From Natrononativus amylolyticus (GTDB taxonomy: Archaea; Halobacteriota; Halobacteria; Halobacteriales; Natrialbaceae): DNA of 64,000 bases. The translations under genes were made by a program, and so were the position numbers. Under the pieces are notes generated by a model that worked only from the letters and a program-made list of their open reading frames with translations, did no database searches and had not been told where the DNA came from. Shown here one piece after another: positions 18,345 to 26,724 of this stretch. Each line of letters opens with the position of its first letter. The stretch's first letter is position 1. The DNA is taken from NCBI RefSeq assembly GCF_024362525.1, contig NZ_CP101459.1:124001-188000 (forward strand). Reading direction: 5' to 3'.

Positions 18345-19580
18345 TCACTCCTCGTCTTGGTCTTCGTCTTCTTCCTCGGTGGGGTCGTCGGGACCCGCAG
18401 CTTCCTCACGTTCTTCCTCCTGGGCGGGGACATCAGCCGTTTCGTCTGCAGTAGGATCTTCGTCCGGATCCTCGAGACGGTGTAGATACGCATCTCCCAT
18501 CACGATGTTCGGTACCTGAGTGGGGTGGATCTCCGTGGCATCGTCTTCTTCCTCGGTGGGGTCCTCGGGGCCGGCGGCCTCCTCTCGCTCCTCCTCCTCG
18601 TCCTCGCCGTTTTCCTCATCGTCGGCCGCCTCTTCACCGTTTTCTTCGTCGTTCGCCGCGTCCTCGTCGTTCTCTTCGTCGTCCGGATCGTCCTCGTCCG
18701 TCTGGACGACGATATCGCCGACCATCGTCCCGGAGTGGGGCTCACAGACGTACTCGACCATCTCCTCGCTGGCGTCGAACTCGAGCCACTGGTCGTCGCC
18801 CGGGTCCGTGGTCACGCTGGTCGAGAGGCCGTCGACGGTGTCACCGTCTTCGTCTCGGATCGCGATGTTATGGCCCTGCCCGTCGCCCTGGGTCCAGCCG
18901 AGCTCGTAGCTTTCGCCGTCTTCGAGGGTGAGTGTCGGGTTCTGCTCGCCTTCGATTTCAGCAGGGGCGATGCCGACCCAGCCGCCGGTCTGGCCGTCGA
19001 GTTCGATCTCGGTGCCGGGGGGAATCGTTTCGGCGTCCTCGTCGACCTCCTCGTCGTCGTCGGGGTCGAACGGTGCCGGATACGGCCCGTCCTCTTCGCC
19101 GACGGAGTCGACGTAATCGAACGTTTCGGTGCCGGTAGTGTCGCGGTGGACCCACACCTGGTAGAGCTTCTCGCCCTCCAGGGGGTCGTCGAGTTCGAGG
19201 ACGACGTCCTCGTGTTCGCCGGCCTCGAGGAACGGTGTGACGCCTCTGACCTGGGTGGCGACGAGTTCCTCGAGTGACGGCATCAGTTCGCCTTCGATCG
19301 GCCACAGACTCTCGTGGGCAGCCACCGGGTCGACGATGGAGATGAACCCACCCTCGGGAAGGCGTGCCCACTCGATATCGATGGACGAGCCATCGGTCAC
19401 CTGGTTTGGGAACACGACTGCGGCGAACTCCTCGTCGTCGTCGGCCGGCAGGTCGTCGTCGTGTTCGTCGGCGACGGCTCTCCCGCCGAAGACGGCGAAG
19501 GTCGCACTCGCGGCGGTCGATTTGAGGACGGTTCGTCGGAGCAGTTTCGGTGTCGTATCGGTTGGGTGTGTCTCTTGCAT
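18345..19580 (-). CDS. Tat-exported DUF7282/cupredoxin protein with acidic duplicated tail
   Basis: 411 residues. Tat signal at 15-37 (RRTVLKSTAASATFAVFGG). Residues about 50-165 fit the haloarchaeal DUF7282 beta domain. Residues about 190-292 form a halocyanin-like cupredoxin with the full type-1 copper ligand set: His237 in GQGHNIAI, then Cys279, His282 and Met286 in YVCEPHSGTM. The tail is extremely acidic and contains a duplicated block (EEEREEAAGPEDPTEEED and EEEREEAAGPDDPTEEED). It is the last gene of an operon with a PQQ-type dehydrogenase five bases upstream, so it is the natural candidate for that enzyme's electron acceptor at the outer cell surface. Confidence 0.88.
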   Translation of the reverse strand: MQETHPTDTTPKLLRRTVLKSTAASATFAVFGGRAVADEHDDDLPADDDEEFAAVVFPNQVTDGSSIDIEWARLPEGGFISIVDPVAAHESLWPIEGELMPSLEELVATQVRGVTPFLEAGEHEDVVLELDDPLEGEKLYQVWVHRDTTGTETFDYVDSVGEEDGPYPAPFDPDDDEEVDEDAETIPPGTEIELDGQTGGWVGIAPAEIEGEQNPTLTLEDGESYELGWTQGDGQGHNIAIRDEDGDTVDGLSTSVTTDPGDDQWLEFDASEEMVEYVCEPHSGTMVGDIVVQTDEDDPDDEENDEDAANDEENGEEAADDEENGEDEEEEREEAAGPEDPTEEEDDATEIHPTQVPNIVMGDAYLHRLEDPDEDPTADETADVPAQEEEREEAAGPDDPTEEEDEDQDEE

Positions 19581-19585
19581 GGGTC

Positions 19586-21295
19586 TTACACCTCGAGGGA
19601 GTACGCGGTCACGATGCCGCTCTGTTGGGTCGAGACGAAGACGAACACCTTCCCCGCGGCGGGGTCGTGCCAGACAACCGGTGAGCCGTCGACTTCGCCG
19701 CCGATGTCGTCACACCAGAGTTGCTCGCCCGTCTCGGTTGCATACGCGAGGAACTCGCCGCCTCGGGTGCCCGCAAACGACACCCCCGCGGCCGTCGTCA
19801 GCGTGCCGCCGCGAACGACATCGTCCCGCCAGTCCTGCCATTTGACCTCGCCGGAGACGGGGTCGACACCGGCGACGACCCCGCTGAACCCGTTCCACTC
19901 CTCGAGGTACTCGGTCGTCTCGATTTCGCCGATACCGTGGAACGACTCGCCTGGTTCGTACCACGCCTCTTCCCATGCCCACCGCCACGGCGTGTTCTCG
20001 CCGGTGACGACCATCGTCCGGCTCTCGCTGTGGTAGGAACTGGGCTGGGGGTTGGTGCCGCCGATCCACGCCGGCATCATGAACGGCATCTTCTCGACCT
20101 CGTCTTTGCCCGGCAGCGTCCACATGTTGTGGTGTTGGACGTAGCCGTCACTGCGCTGGACGAGGCGGCCGGTTTCAGCGTCGATCGTGAACACCCAGCC
20201 CGCCTTGGGCGCCCATGAGACGAGTCGCCGTGACTCGCCGTCGACGTCGGCGGTGTAGGTGATCGCCGGACTCGGTGAGTCGTAGTCCCAGTAATCGTGG
20301 GGGGCGTCCTGGTGGTGCCAGCGGTACTCGCCGGTCTCCGTGTCGACGGCGACTTTGCCCGCCGAGTAGGGGTTCCAGCCGGGTCGGACCGTGCCGTACC
20401 ACGGCCCGGCGTTGGCCGACGGGATGATCACCAGATCGTTCTCGACGTCGATACAGCCCGACGCCCAGGCGGTGCCGCCGCCGTGTTTCCAGGAGTCGCC
20501 GACCCACTCGCTCTGGGGGGTCATGTTGACGCGCCACTTCGGCTCGCCCTCGAGGCTGATTCCGTCGAAGAAGCCGCTGACGCCGTACTCCCCGCCGAAA
20601 CTCCCCTTCATCAGGGTGCCGTTGTAGATGAGCGGCGGGAACGAGGAGGTCGTCCCGCGCGAGCGCTCCCACTGCAATTCCTCGTGCATCAGGTTCTCGG
20701 CGGGCTCGTTCCGGTAGGCACAGGCGCCGTTGTAGTACCACACCTCCTCTCCGGTGTAGCGATCGATCGCCAGCACCCCGAGATCGAGGGTGCTCTTGAA
20801 CACCAGATCGCCGCAGACGGCAGCCCCGCGTTCTGCGGGGGCGGACTCCGGACTCGTCCCGACGACGGGTTCGTAGATGTGCGTCCAGAGGAACTCGCCG
20901 GTTCGGGCGTTCAGCGCGTGGAGTTCGTCGGGCCCGAACGTGAGGTACATGATCGGCGGGTCGCCGTGGACGATCAGCGGAGAGTTCTGATACGACGTCC
21001 GTGGGGGATCGCCGTACTCGAACTGGTACTCGATCTCGAGGTCCCCGACGTTCTCGGGGGTCAGTTCGGTGCCCGGATACCGTCGCTGGCTGTCGTAGGA
21101 TCCACCCATGATCAGCCAGTTGTCGGTGCGGGTGCCCGTTTCGTGGAGGTCCTCGTCGGTGATCTCGGTCTCGGGGATCTGGTCGGTATCGAACTGTTCG
21201 ATCTCGGAGTCGCCCGGCTTCTCGGTGTAAGGGCCCTCTAAGATGACCTCGACGTCCTCGAGGTGGTCGATCGGGTTCTGGAGCATGCGGTTCAT
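19586..21295 (-). CDS. PQQ-dependent alcohol/sugar dehydrogenase-like beta-propeller
   Basis: 569 residues, close to the length of quinoprotein alcohol dehydrogenases. Propeller repeats of the form ALNARTGEFLW, AIDRYTGEEVWYYNG and YATETGEQLWCDD occur throughout. The segment HHQDAPHDYWDYDSPSP near 330 matches the catalytic region that holds the active-site Asp, and RGGTLTTAAGVSFAGTRGGEFLAYATETG is the usual late blade. A vicinal Cys-Cys pair typical of methanol dehydrogenase is not seen. No signal peptide is visible at the N-terminus (MNRMLQNPIDHLEDVE), odd for a periplasmic-type enzyme. It overlaps nothing but lies between an unrecognised gene and the exported cupredoxin. The substrate is unknown. 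Confidence 0.88.
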   Translation of the reverse strand: MNRMLQNPIDHLEDVEVILEGPYTEKPGDSEIEQFDTDQIPETEITDEDLHETGTRTDNWLIMGGSYDSQRRYPGTELTPENVGDLEIEYQFEYGDPPRTSYQNSPLIVHGDPPIMYLTFGPDELHALNARTGEFLWTHIYEPVVGTSPESAPAERGAAVCGDLVFKSTLDLGVLAIDRYTGEEVWYYNGACAYRNEPAENLMHEELQWERSRGTTSSFPPLIYNGTLMKGSFGGEYGVSGFFDGISLEGEPKWRVNMTPQSEWVGDSWKHGGGTAWASGCIDVENDLVIIPSANAGPWYGTVRPGWNPYSAGKVAVDTETGEYRWHHQDAPHDYWDYDSPSPAITYTADVDGESRRLVSWAPKAGWVFTIDAETGRLVQRSDGYVQHHNMWTLPGKDEVEKMPFMMPAWIGGTNPQPSSYHSESRTMVVTGENTPWRWAWEEAWYEPGESFHGIGEIETTEYLEEWNGFSGVVAGVDPVSGEVKWQDWRDDVVRGGTLTTAAGVSFAGTRGGEFLAYATETGEQLWCDDIGGEVDGSPVVWHDPAAGKVFVFVSTQQSGIVTAYSLEV

Positions 21296-21298
21296 CGG

Positions 21299-22249
21299 TC
21301 ACACCCCCTCGGAGGCCGACCGTGGCTTTCGCATCTCGTCGTCGATCCACGCGATGTCGTCGGCGAGGAACTCCTGGCCGATGATCATGATCGCGGTGCT
21401 CGCGGTGGTCAGCGTCGTCAGGGTCTCGTCGCTGATCGTCCCCTCGGCGAGGCTGCGAGCAGCATCGCCCAGCACGTAGACGCCCGCCAGCATCGACTTG
21501 ATGTCCCAGACCGCCCGTTCGATCATCTCGTCGGTGATGAGCACCTCGTGTTGCCAGACCCACCAGTCTAACCCGTCGATCCAGAGCAACGAACCCGCCA
21601 CCGCCCGCTCGTGCAGCGGCGGAACGTCCTCGTGGGTGACACCCTCGTCGTAGCCGTCCGGGGCGTCGACAGCCGGGTAGTCAGGGGTCTGTTCCCACCA
21701 CGAGAGCTGCTCGCGGCTGGTGACGATGTTCGCGACGAGCGCCGCCTGTTCGTCCTCCGGGAGGCCGAGGGTCGCCAGCGTCTCCGGGAGGGTTTCGACC
21801 TCGAGGAGCTGTCGCGTCGTCGCGGTAATCTGGTCGGGCGAAAACGCCGGCAGGGCGGCCTCGGCGGCCGCGAAAAACCCGACGTCCGCGAGGTGGGTCT
21901 CGAGACGCCAGGCCGCCGGCGTCAGGTCCTGATACGGTGTCTCGCCGTAGTCGGGAACGCCGCTCTCCCGGAGCGCCGGGAGCGTCTCGAAGGCCTCGGC
22001 GAGCGCTGCCAACTCCCGCTCGAGCAGCGCAGCGTCGAGTGAACCGGTGAGCCGGTCTTCGATGGCGCGGCCGCGGCCACCGACTCCGGCCTGCGGAAGA
22101 GTCGACGTTCCCGACCGAAGATCGGTTAGGGTGGGCCTGTCGGTGGTTTCGGTGCTCGAAACCCCCAACGCCTTCTGAAAGCGGTGATGGTTCGCCTCGC
22201 TTACAACACCGTAATTGTATCCTTCATGTGGATCGGTACCGTATGCCAT
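21299..22249 (-). CDS. Unrecognised protein leading the PQQ-dehydrogenase operon
   Basis: 316 residues, acidic, mostly helical, with no membrane segment or export signal. Long helical stretches such as LLERELAALAEAFETLPALRES and a Trp-rich region (SLLWIDGLDWWVWQHEVLIT) are visible. It begins MAYGTDPHEGYNYGVVSE and ends three bases before the dehydrogenase ATG, so expression is coupled. I recognise no family. Possible roles are a dehydrogenase subunit, maturation factor or export partner, all by position only. A TATA box about 60 bases upstream (22308-22316) marks the operon promoter. Confidence 0.8.
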   Translation of the reverse strand: MAYGTDPHEGYNYGVVSEANHHRFQKALGVSSTETTDRPTLTDLRSGTSTLPQAGVGGRGRAIEDRLTGSLDAALLERELAALAEAFETLPALRESGVPDYGETPYQDLTPAAWRLETHLADVGFFAAAEAALPAFSPDQITATTRQLLEVETLPETLATLGLPEDEQAALVANIVTSREQLSWWEQTPDYPAVDAPDGYDEGVTHEDVPPLHERAVAGSLLWIDGLDWWVWQHEVLITDEMIERAVWDIKSMLAGVYVLGDAARSLAEGTISDETLTTLTTASTAIMIIGQEFLADDIAWIDDEMRKPRSASEGV

Positions 22250-22305
22250 GATACGTTTCGAGATACACTGTCTGTCGACTTAGTACTATCATGGATCGTG
22301 AGATG

Positions 22306-22318
22306 AAATTTATTAACT
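22306..22318 (-). promoter_or_regulatory. TATA box of the PQQ-dehydrogenase operon
   Basis: Read on the minus strand the segment is GTTAATAAATTT, an archaeal TATA element in otherwise GC-rich DNA. Transcription would start about 25 bases downstream, leaving a leader of roughly 30-35 bases before the ATG at 22249. Confidence 0.55.
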
Positions 22319-22502
22319 CAGACGTGTATGATAGATTTTCTTACTTCCGATTTCTCCAATATTTATTGCGATTATAGAAGCGTAGGGGCGTCCTATGACC
22401 CCGGATACCGATATTGTCGGAGGCCTCTGGTCGGCGGCAGCGCGAAAACTGAATACACCGGCCACCCACTCGAGGGAACGCGCGGTGAGTTGCTACTCGT
22501 CT

Positions 22503-22538
22503 GTCAACAACCCCGACCTCGAGGGGCAGGGTTCTCCC
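22503..22538 (-). mobile_element. Solitary IS1341-type right-end relic
   Basis: Bases 22503-22520 are identical over 18 positions to the reverse complement of 52583-52600, the right end of the apparently intact TnpB element in this window. The following bases have diverged. No transposase gene adjoins it, so this is a leftover terminus, lying just beyond the 3' end of the small Tat protein gene. Confidence 0.65.
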
Positions 22539-22546
22539 TTTACCCT

Positions 22547-22843
22547 CTACAGGTCAATCTCTGGGCGGAGCTCGTCTGTGTTTGGTAGGTCCGGTTCTCC
22601 CACGTCGTCTGGCAGTTCCGGGAACTCCGGTTCAGTCGGTTCTTCTGGCAGTTCTTGTCCCTCGCTGGGCAGTTCGACCGCTACTTCCTCTGAGAATTGC
22701 TGGCGCTCGTTGTGCTGTTCCTCAACGACTTCCGACCGTTCACCGGGGGACTGAGCCGCTGTGGAGCCGGTGAAAACGGCTCCGCCCACTGCTATGAGGC
22801 CGGTCGTTCGCAAGACGGATCGTCGGTCCAGTTTCTGTTTCAT
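22547..22843 (-). CDS. Small Tat-signal acidic protein
   Basis: 98 residues beginning MKQKLDRRSVLRTTGLIAVGG, a clear twin-arginine signal ending near STAAQ. There is no lipobox cysteine. The mature part (about 65 residues) is rich in Glu and Pro (EEPTEPEFPELPDDVGEPDLP) and has no recognisable domain. It should be an extracellular or cell-surface peptide. An AT-rich promoter-like tract lies 40-80 bases upstream. Function unknown. Confidence 0.7.
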   Translation of the reverse strand: MKQKLDRRSVLRTTGLIAVGGAVFTGSTAAQSPGERSEVVEEQHNERQQFSEEVAVELPSEGQELPEEPTEPEFPELPDDVGEPDLPNTDELRPEIDL

Positions 22844-22967
22844 AGTCCAGGCATGCTCCCGAAGGAGCAGACGTGTTACCTCGAGATCAGTAATAAAACC
22901 ACATTGTCAATGGTTATTTCAATCACTAATAGGTGGCGCATACCGGTTGAAACTCCCGCGGTTTTCG

Positions 22968-23264
22968 TTAGGCGGTAGGGGTTGCAGCGGCCGCGAGGTC
23001 GCCGGCCGTCAGATCGATGTGGACGAGGTTTTCGGTGTTCGCCTCCTCCTCCTCCTCGAGTGCGACGGTGATGATGTCCGGGTCCTCGCCCGAGAGCGTG
23101 TGGACCTCGACGATTTGGCCTTCGGTATGTGCGACCTCGACGTTCCCGTCGGCGGCGTCGACGTGGGGGACGATCACCGGTTCTCCAACGAGGTCGTGGT
23201 CTGTGGTGCTGACGGCGTCCTGGACGCGCAATCTGATCGGCGACGCTGACGAACTGACTGCCAC
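22968..23264 (-). CDS. Possible small hypothetical protein
   Basis: An acidic reading frame of about 98 residues from a GTG at 23264 (VAVSSSASPIRLRVQDAVS), continuing EPVIVPHVDAADGNVEVAH and a run of glutamates. Codon bias and charge fit haloarchaeal protein, but the frame stays open to an ATG at 23399 with an un-protein-like, Cys/Arg-rich extension, so the true start is unclear. No family is recognised. Confidence 0.4.
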   Translation of the reverse strand: MAVSSSASPIRLRVQDAVSTTDHDLVGEPVIVPHVDAADGNVEVAHTEGQIVEVHTLSGEDPDIITVALEEEEEANTENLVHIDLTAGDLAAAATPTA

Positions 23265-24071
23265 TCGAACGAAACAGACCCAGCAACAGTCGTCCAGCCG
23301 CCGATAATAGCACCCCTCACGGTAGGTTGGACTGTGAACATTCCCCTGTGGACCTCGCTCGAACGGCATCGTTACGTGGAGCACGTGACACCTCACCATG
23401 AAGATATTCGTTGAGAATCGATACGGTCGTCTAGAACAGTAGACAGATAGCTTCGGCTCTCGGACCCAGGCGAGCGGCTATAGAGACTCGAGGGGCCGTC
23501 GCTTTCGCCCCGCTCCCCTGCGGCGGTGGGTCGGGGGTCGGCGTCCCGGCGACGGACATCGGCGGGACCGGGGTGGGCCGACGCCGGCGCTCGAGTCGTG
23601 GCTCTCTGCTCGTCTGGCTCGAGAGTCGAATACCGTCCTTCAAAGTATGATACTCTGAAGTATGATTATTCGAAGTATTATATTCGGGACCACGGTATCG
23701 GAGACTGTGCCCGGGCTCGTGAACCGAACGGAAGAACTCTCGCGCCTTTCGACGCTCTATACCTCGGATGAAGCGGAACTGGCAGTGATTTTCGGGTAAT
23801 GACGGCTCTCGAGGACAGTCTCGCCGAACTGACTGCGGGGATACCTTTACTACGGCCCGGCCGCTCCATTCACGTATGTCTGCTACTGGGGGTGGCACAG
23901 AGCGATGGGACCAGACACCGTCTCGGGCAGCTGCCCGGACCACTAGCGGTTCGACGCGGTGGGCGCCTCAGAACCGATTTCGGCGTCTCGCATCCACGAC
24001 CGTATCCTCTCTGCCTGTCTCAGGAGTCCAGCACCGAGCACTCCTGGCCGGCGCGTACCTCACCGAAGGTT
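23265..24071 (+). other. Long gene-poor stretch with a 15-bp tandem repeat
   Basis: About 800 bases. No convincing gene on either strand: frames have poor charge balance and no domains. The one clear structure is the AT-rich tandem repeat at 23643-23687, listed separately. Confidence 0.5.
23643..23687 (+). repeat. Three tandem 15-bp AT-rich repeats
   Basis: Copies begin at 23643, 23658 and 23673: AAGTATGATACTCTG, AAGTATGATTATTCG and AAGTATTATATTCGG. The spacing is exactly 15 bases, and the block stands out as AT-rich in GC-rich DNA. It may be a protein-binding array upstream of the PAS protein gene at 24072, or a decayed minisatellite. Confidence 0.7.
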
Positions 24072-24794
24072 ATGACGAACACTGACGAGATCATCTTCAC
24101 GGTCGTCTCAGTGCTGGCCGAGGCCGACGGCGTTCCGCCGGAGGAGCTCCCGTATACGCTCGCCGAGTACGTCGATCCGTCGATGATCGAGGCATTGGTG
24201 TCGAACGACTACGACTGCGAACTCGCGTTCCGAGTGCCGGGTCACGAGGTTACCGTCACCGCCGCCGGTGAGGTAACCGTCGACGAGCGCTCGTCTCGCA
24301 CGGGGACCGATCCACAGCCGGCGCTCGCCGAACGGCGGGCGCTCGGTACACACCTCGAGCAGCGGCGCTTACAGCAGTTTTTCGATACCCTGCCGTGTAC
24401 GGTGTATCAGTCGCGCAACGAGCCGGGCTGGCCGATCGAGTTCATCAGCGGGAACTGTCGTGAACTGACGGGATACGACCCGAACGCGTTCATCGTCGGC
24501 GGCATCACGTTCGGCTTCGATCTGATCCATCCGGCCGACCGCGGCCGCGTCGCCGAGACCGTCCAGGCGGCGGTTCGAAACGAAGACCCGTTCTCCGTCG
24601 AGTATCGGATTCAGACGGCCGAGGAGACCGAAAAGTGGGTTCGGGAGATCGGCGTCGGGCTGTTCAGCGAACCCGACCCCATCCCGTTCGTCGGGACCCT
24701 CATCGACCTCGCTGACCTGGAGAGCGAGCAGTCAGTCGGACGTCGGCTGCCGACATCCTCCGAGAACGGACTCTTCGACGACCGTCGCTGGTAA
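24072..24794 (+). CDS. HalOD1 output domain plus PAS domain protein
   Basis: 240 residues. Residues 1-75 match the haloarchaeal HalOD1 output domain (IIFTVVSVLAEADGVPPEEL, then FRVPGHEVTVTAAGEVTV). Residues about 95-225 are a PAS domain (LPCTVYQSRNEPGWPIEFIS, GYDPNAFI, DLIHPADRGRVAETVQ, EYRIQTAEETEKWVREIG). No histidine-kinase, GGDEF or DNA-binding domain follows. HalOD1 usually ends response regulators; here it precedes a sensor domain. It is likely a cytoplasmic signalling adaptor. The ATG at 24072 gives the normal HalOD1 N-terminus; upstream sequence in frame is not protein-like. Confidence 0.82.
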   Translation: MTNTDEIIFTVVSVLAEADGVPPEELPYTLAEYVDPSMIEALVSNDYDCELAFRVPGHEVTVTAAGEVTVDERSSRTGTDPQPALAERRALGTHLEQRRLQQFFDTLPCTVYQSRNEPGWPIEFISGNCRELTGYDPNAFIVGGITFGFDLIHPADRGRVAETVQAAVRNEDPFSVEYRIQTAEETEKWVREIGVGLFSEPDPIPFVGTLIDLADLESEQSVGRRLPTSSENGLFDDRRW

Positions 24795-24817
24795 GCCTCG
24801 GTATCATGAAATCGCGC

Positions 24818-25195
24818 TCAGTCGTCAGCCGACCCGACGTGTGCGCGTACCGTCTCGCGGTTGCACAACCGTTTCGCCCGTTCGAGGACGGCCGTCGCCT
24901 CCTCGTCTCGGACACCGTCTCGAGCAAACTTGGCGCGTTCGTAGCGTTCGGTGATCGTCCGAAAGTGTTCAGCATCGTCGAGGTCGTCGGTTGATACTCG
25001 CCGGTAGAACTCCCAGTGGGTGAGCGTGCTCCCACCGTCGTGTCGGAGCTCGAGCGAGCGCCGGACAGCCGCGTATCCGCTTCGAACGGCCGCATCAGGC
25101 CGCCCATTCGCGAGTGGCCGCACCCGAGAGGTGACACGACGGTGCACCGAAAACGCTGTGTGGCAGTCGTGTGACGATCGACGGCGTACTGCCAA
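24818..25195 (-). CDS. Stand-alone DUF4129-like C-terminal domain
   Basis: Up to 125 residues. From about residue 30 the sequence matches the helical domain found at the C-terminus of haloarchaeal transglutaminase-like membrane proteins (DUF4129): AAVRSGYAAVRRSLELRH, LTHWEFYRRVSTDDL, and ITERYERAKFARDGV. The usual transglutaminase and membrane parts are missing, so this is either a small free domain or the 3' remnant of a larger gene. The basic N-terminal 28 residues look unlike haloarchaeal protein, so the true start may lie near 25120 at a GTG. Confidence 0.5.
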   Translation of the reverse strand: MAVRRRSSHDCHTAFSVHRRVTSRVRPLANGRPDAAVRSGYAAVRRSLELRHDGGSTLTHWEFYRRVSTDDLDDAEHFRTITERYERAKFARDGVRDEEATAVLERAKRLCNRETVRAHVGSADD

Positions 25196-25664
25196 AGCCG
25201 TGGTGTCCCGTATCTACTAGTGATAGCCAACGGTAGGTTTACAGGCGGTCGCGTGGAAGTCAACCCGCGTCGTGGAGTCGACGAACGGTTTGTCAATCAG
25301 CGCTCGGTGTTCCCCCGTCACCGGGTGCCTTCCTAGAGTGTTCCGACGACGATGGAATCCTGTCGACCCGATGGTACAAGAGGGTCGGTATCTATACGTA
25401 GCGACCAAATTCTATTGGTGATTATCGTCGGCGTACTTATGTGGGTCCCGATACGAGGGTGTATGCGGTCGGGGTGCCTCTGACACTGTGCCCCATTCGA
25501 TACCGTCCCCCTACACCGCCCGGCGGTTCCCCTACTTTGCCGGGCGGCTCCCCATTCGTTGCTCGAGGTGACATCCCCACGCTGAACGGTATATCCCGGA
25601 AAGTGCGGCCCTCGAGGGGACATACCTCACGAGCGGCCGACACGAGCGCGGTCAGTCGGGGTCA
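25196..25664 (+). other. Intergenic stretch with no gene recognised
   Basis: About 470 bases. A short minus-strand frame around 25217-25320 reads RHPVTGEHRALIDKPFVDS but cannot be tied to a family. Near 25517-25555 a GC-rich unit (CCCGGCGGTTCCCC and CCGGGCGGCTCCCC) occurs twice about 20 bases apart. Nothing else stands out. Confidence 0.4.
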
Positions 25665-26447
25665 TCAGTCGCTATCCGAGAGTACCCGCTCGAGATCCTC
25701 CAGTGACTTGAGGACGTGATCCGCTCTGCCGGCCGCCACGACCGGATCGTCCCGACCGATAAGGCCCGTCAGCACGAGGACGGTCGTCATTCCGGCACGC
25801 TCGCCCATTCTGATGTCGGTCTCCGGGTTGTCGCCGATCACCATGCACTCCGACGGATCGACGTCGAGGTGATCGAGGCTCACCTCGATCATTGGATCGT
25901 GCGGTTTGCCCGCGACGACGTCGGGGCTGCGATTGGCCGCGAAGCTAATCGCCGCGACGACCGCGCCCGACCCTGGCTCGGTACCCGCGTCTGTCGGGCT
26001 CTTCCGATCTCGGTTTGTTGTGACGAACGTCGCACCGCCCTCGAGCGCGTGGAGTGCGCGCGTGAGCGTCTCGAAGTCGAACGCCCGATCCTTCCCGACG
26101 ACGAGGACGTCGGTCTCGAACGGGTCCTCGGTGAACGTCACGTCGGCTCGCGACAGTTCCTCGAACAGGACCGGTGCGCCGACGGCCATCACGGTCGCTG
26201 TCGGGTACTCCGTTGCCACGTACGACGCCGTTACTGCCGCACTCGTCAGGATCTCTGACTCGTCGGCGTCGATCCCGATCGACTCGAGCCGCTCGAGACA
26301 CAGCGTTCGTGGTTTCGTAGACGAGTTCGTGACGAACGCGACGTCGACTCCGGCGTCTCGAAGCAGCTCGATTCCCTCGCGAGCGCCGGGGATCGCCGTT
26401 TCGGATCGGTACACGGTTCCGTCGAGGTCGACGACTGCGCCGTCCAT
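25665..26447 (-). CDS. HAD superfamily class IIA phosphatase (NagD-like)
   Basis: 260 residues. Motif I is VVDLDGTVYRS near residue 7, motif II is FVTNSSTKPRT near 38, the NagD cap lies between, motif III Lys is in VAGKPHDPMIE near 180, and motif IV is VIGDNPETDIRMG near 197. Enzymes of this class dephosphorylate small metabolites such as p-nitrophenyl phosphate, nucleotides or sugar phosphates. It lies about 280 bases downstream of the phosphonate-type importer on the same strand and may be linked to phosphorus use, but it could be independent. Confidence 0.9.
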   Translation of the reverse strand: MDGAVVDLDGTVYRSETAIPGAREGIELLRDAGVDVAFVTNSSTKPRTLCLERLESIGIDADESEILTSAAVTASYVATEYPTATVMAVGAPVLFEELSRADVTFTEDPFETDVLVVGKDRAFDFETLTRALHALEGGATFVTTNRDRKSPTDAGTEPGSGAVVAAISFAANRSPDVVAGKPHDPMIEVSLDHLDVDPSECMVIGDNPETDIRMGERAGMTTVLVLTGLIGRDDPVVAAGRADHVLKSLEDLERVLSDSD

Positions 26448-26724
26448 CTAGCGCCCCCCTCCCTCAAGACGGGCCGGTGAGGGCTGTCGGCGCGGTGCCC
26501 CGGCGTCCATCCGGATCCAGCGTCGGGTGGTCGGGACGCTCTCGGCGTCTCGGATTCGCGTGCTGGTGGCTATCTCGTGGACCGCGATTCGGTGTCGAAC
26601 TCGGCTCTCTGTGGTCAGGTAGCGCGTCATATCTGTCGTACTGGATTCCACTGGTTCGTATTGCTTTTCACGGAGAGTTCCGTTTCGGGAGGACGGAAGC
26701 ATCGGAGGTAGGCTCGGCGGTCGA

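Noticed and set aside
25217-25408. Minus-strand frame ending in RVDFHATACKPTVGYH
   Set aside because: Some protein-like appearance, but no family and a poor N-terminus; left as intergenic.
26448-26702. Minus-strand frame upstream of the HAD gene
   Set aside because: Very basic composition and no recognisable domain.
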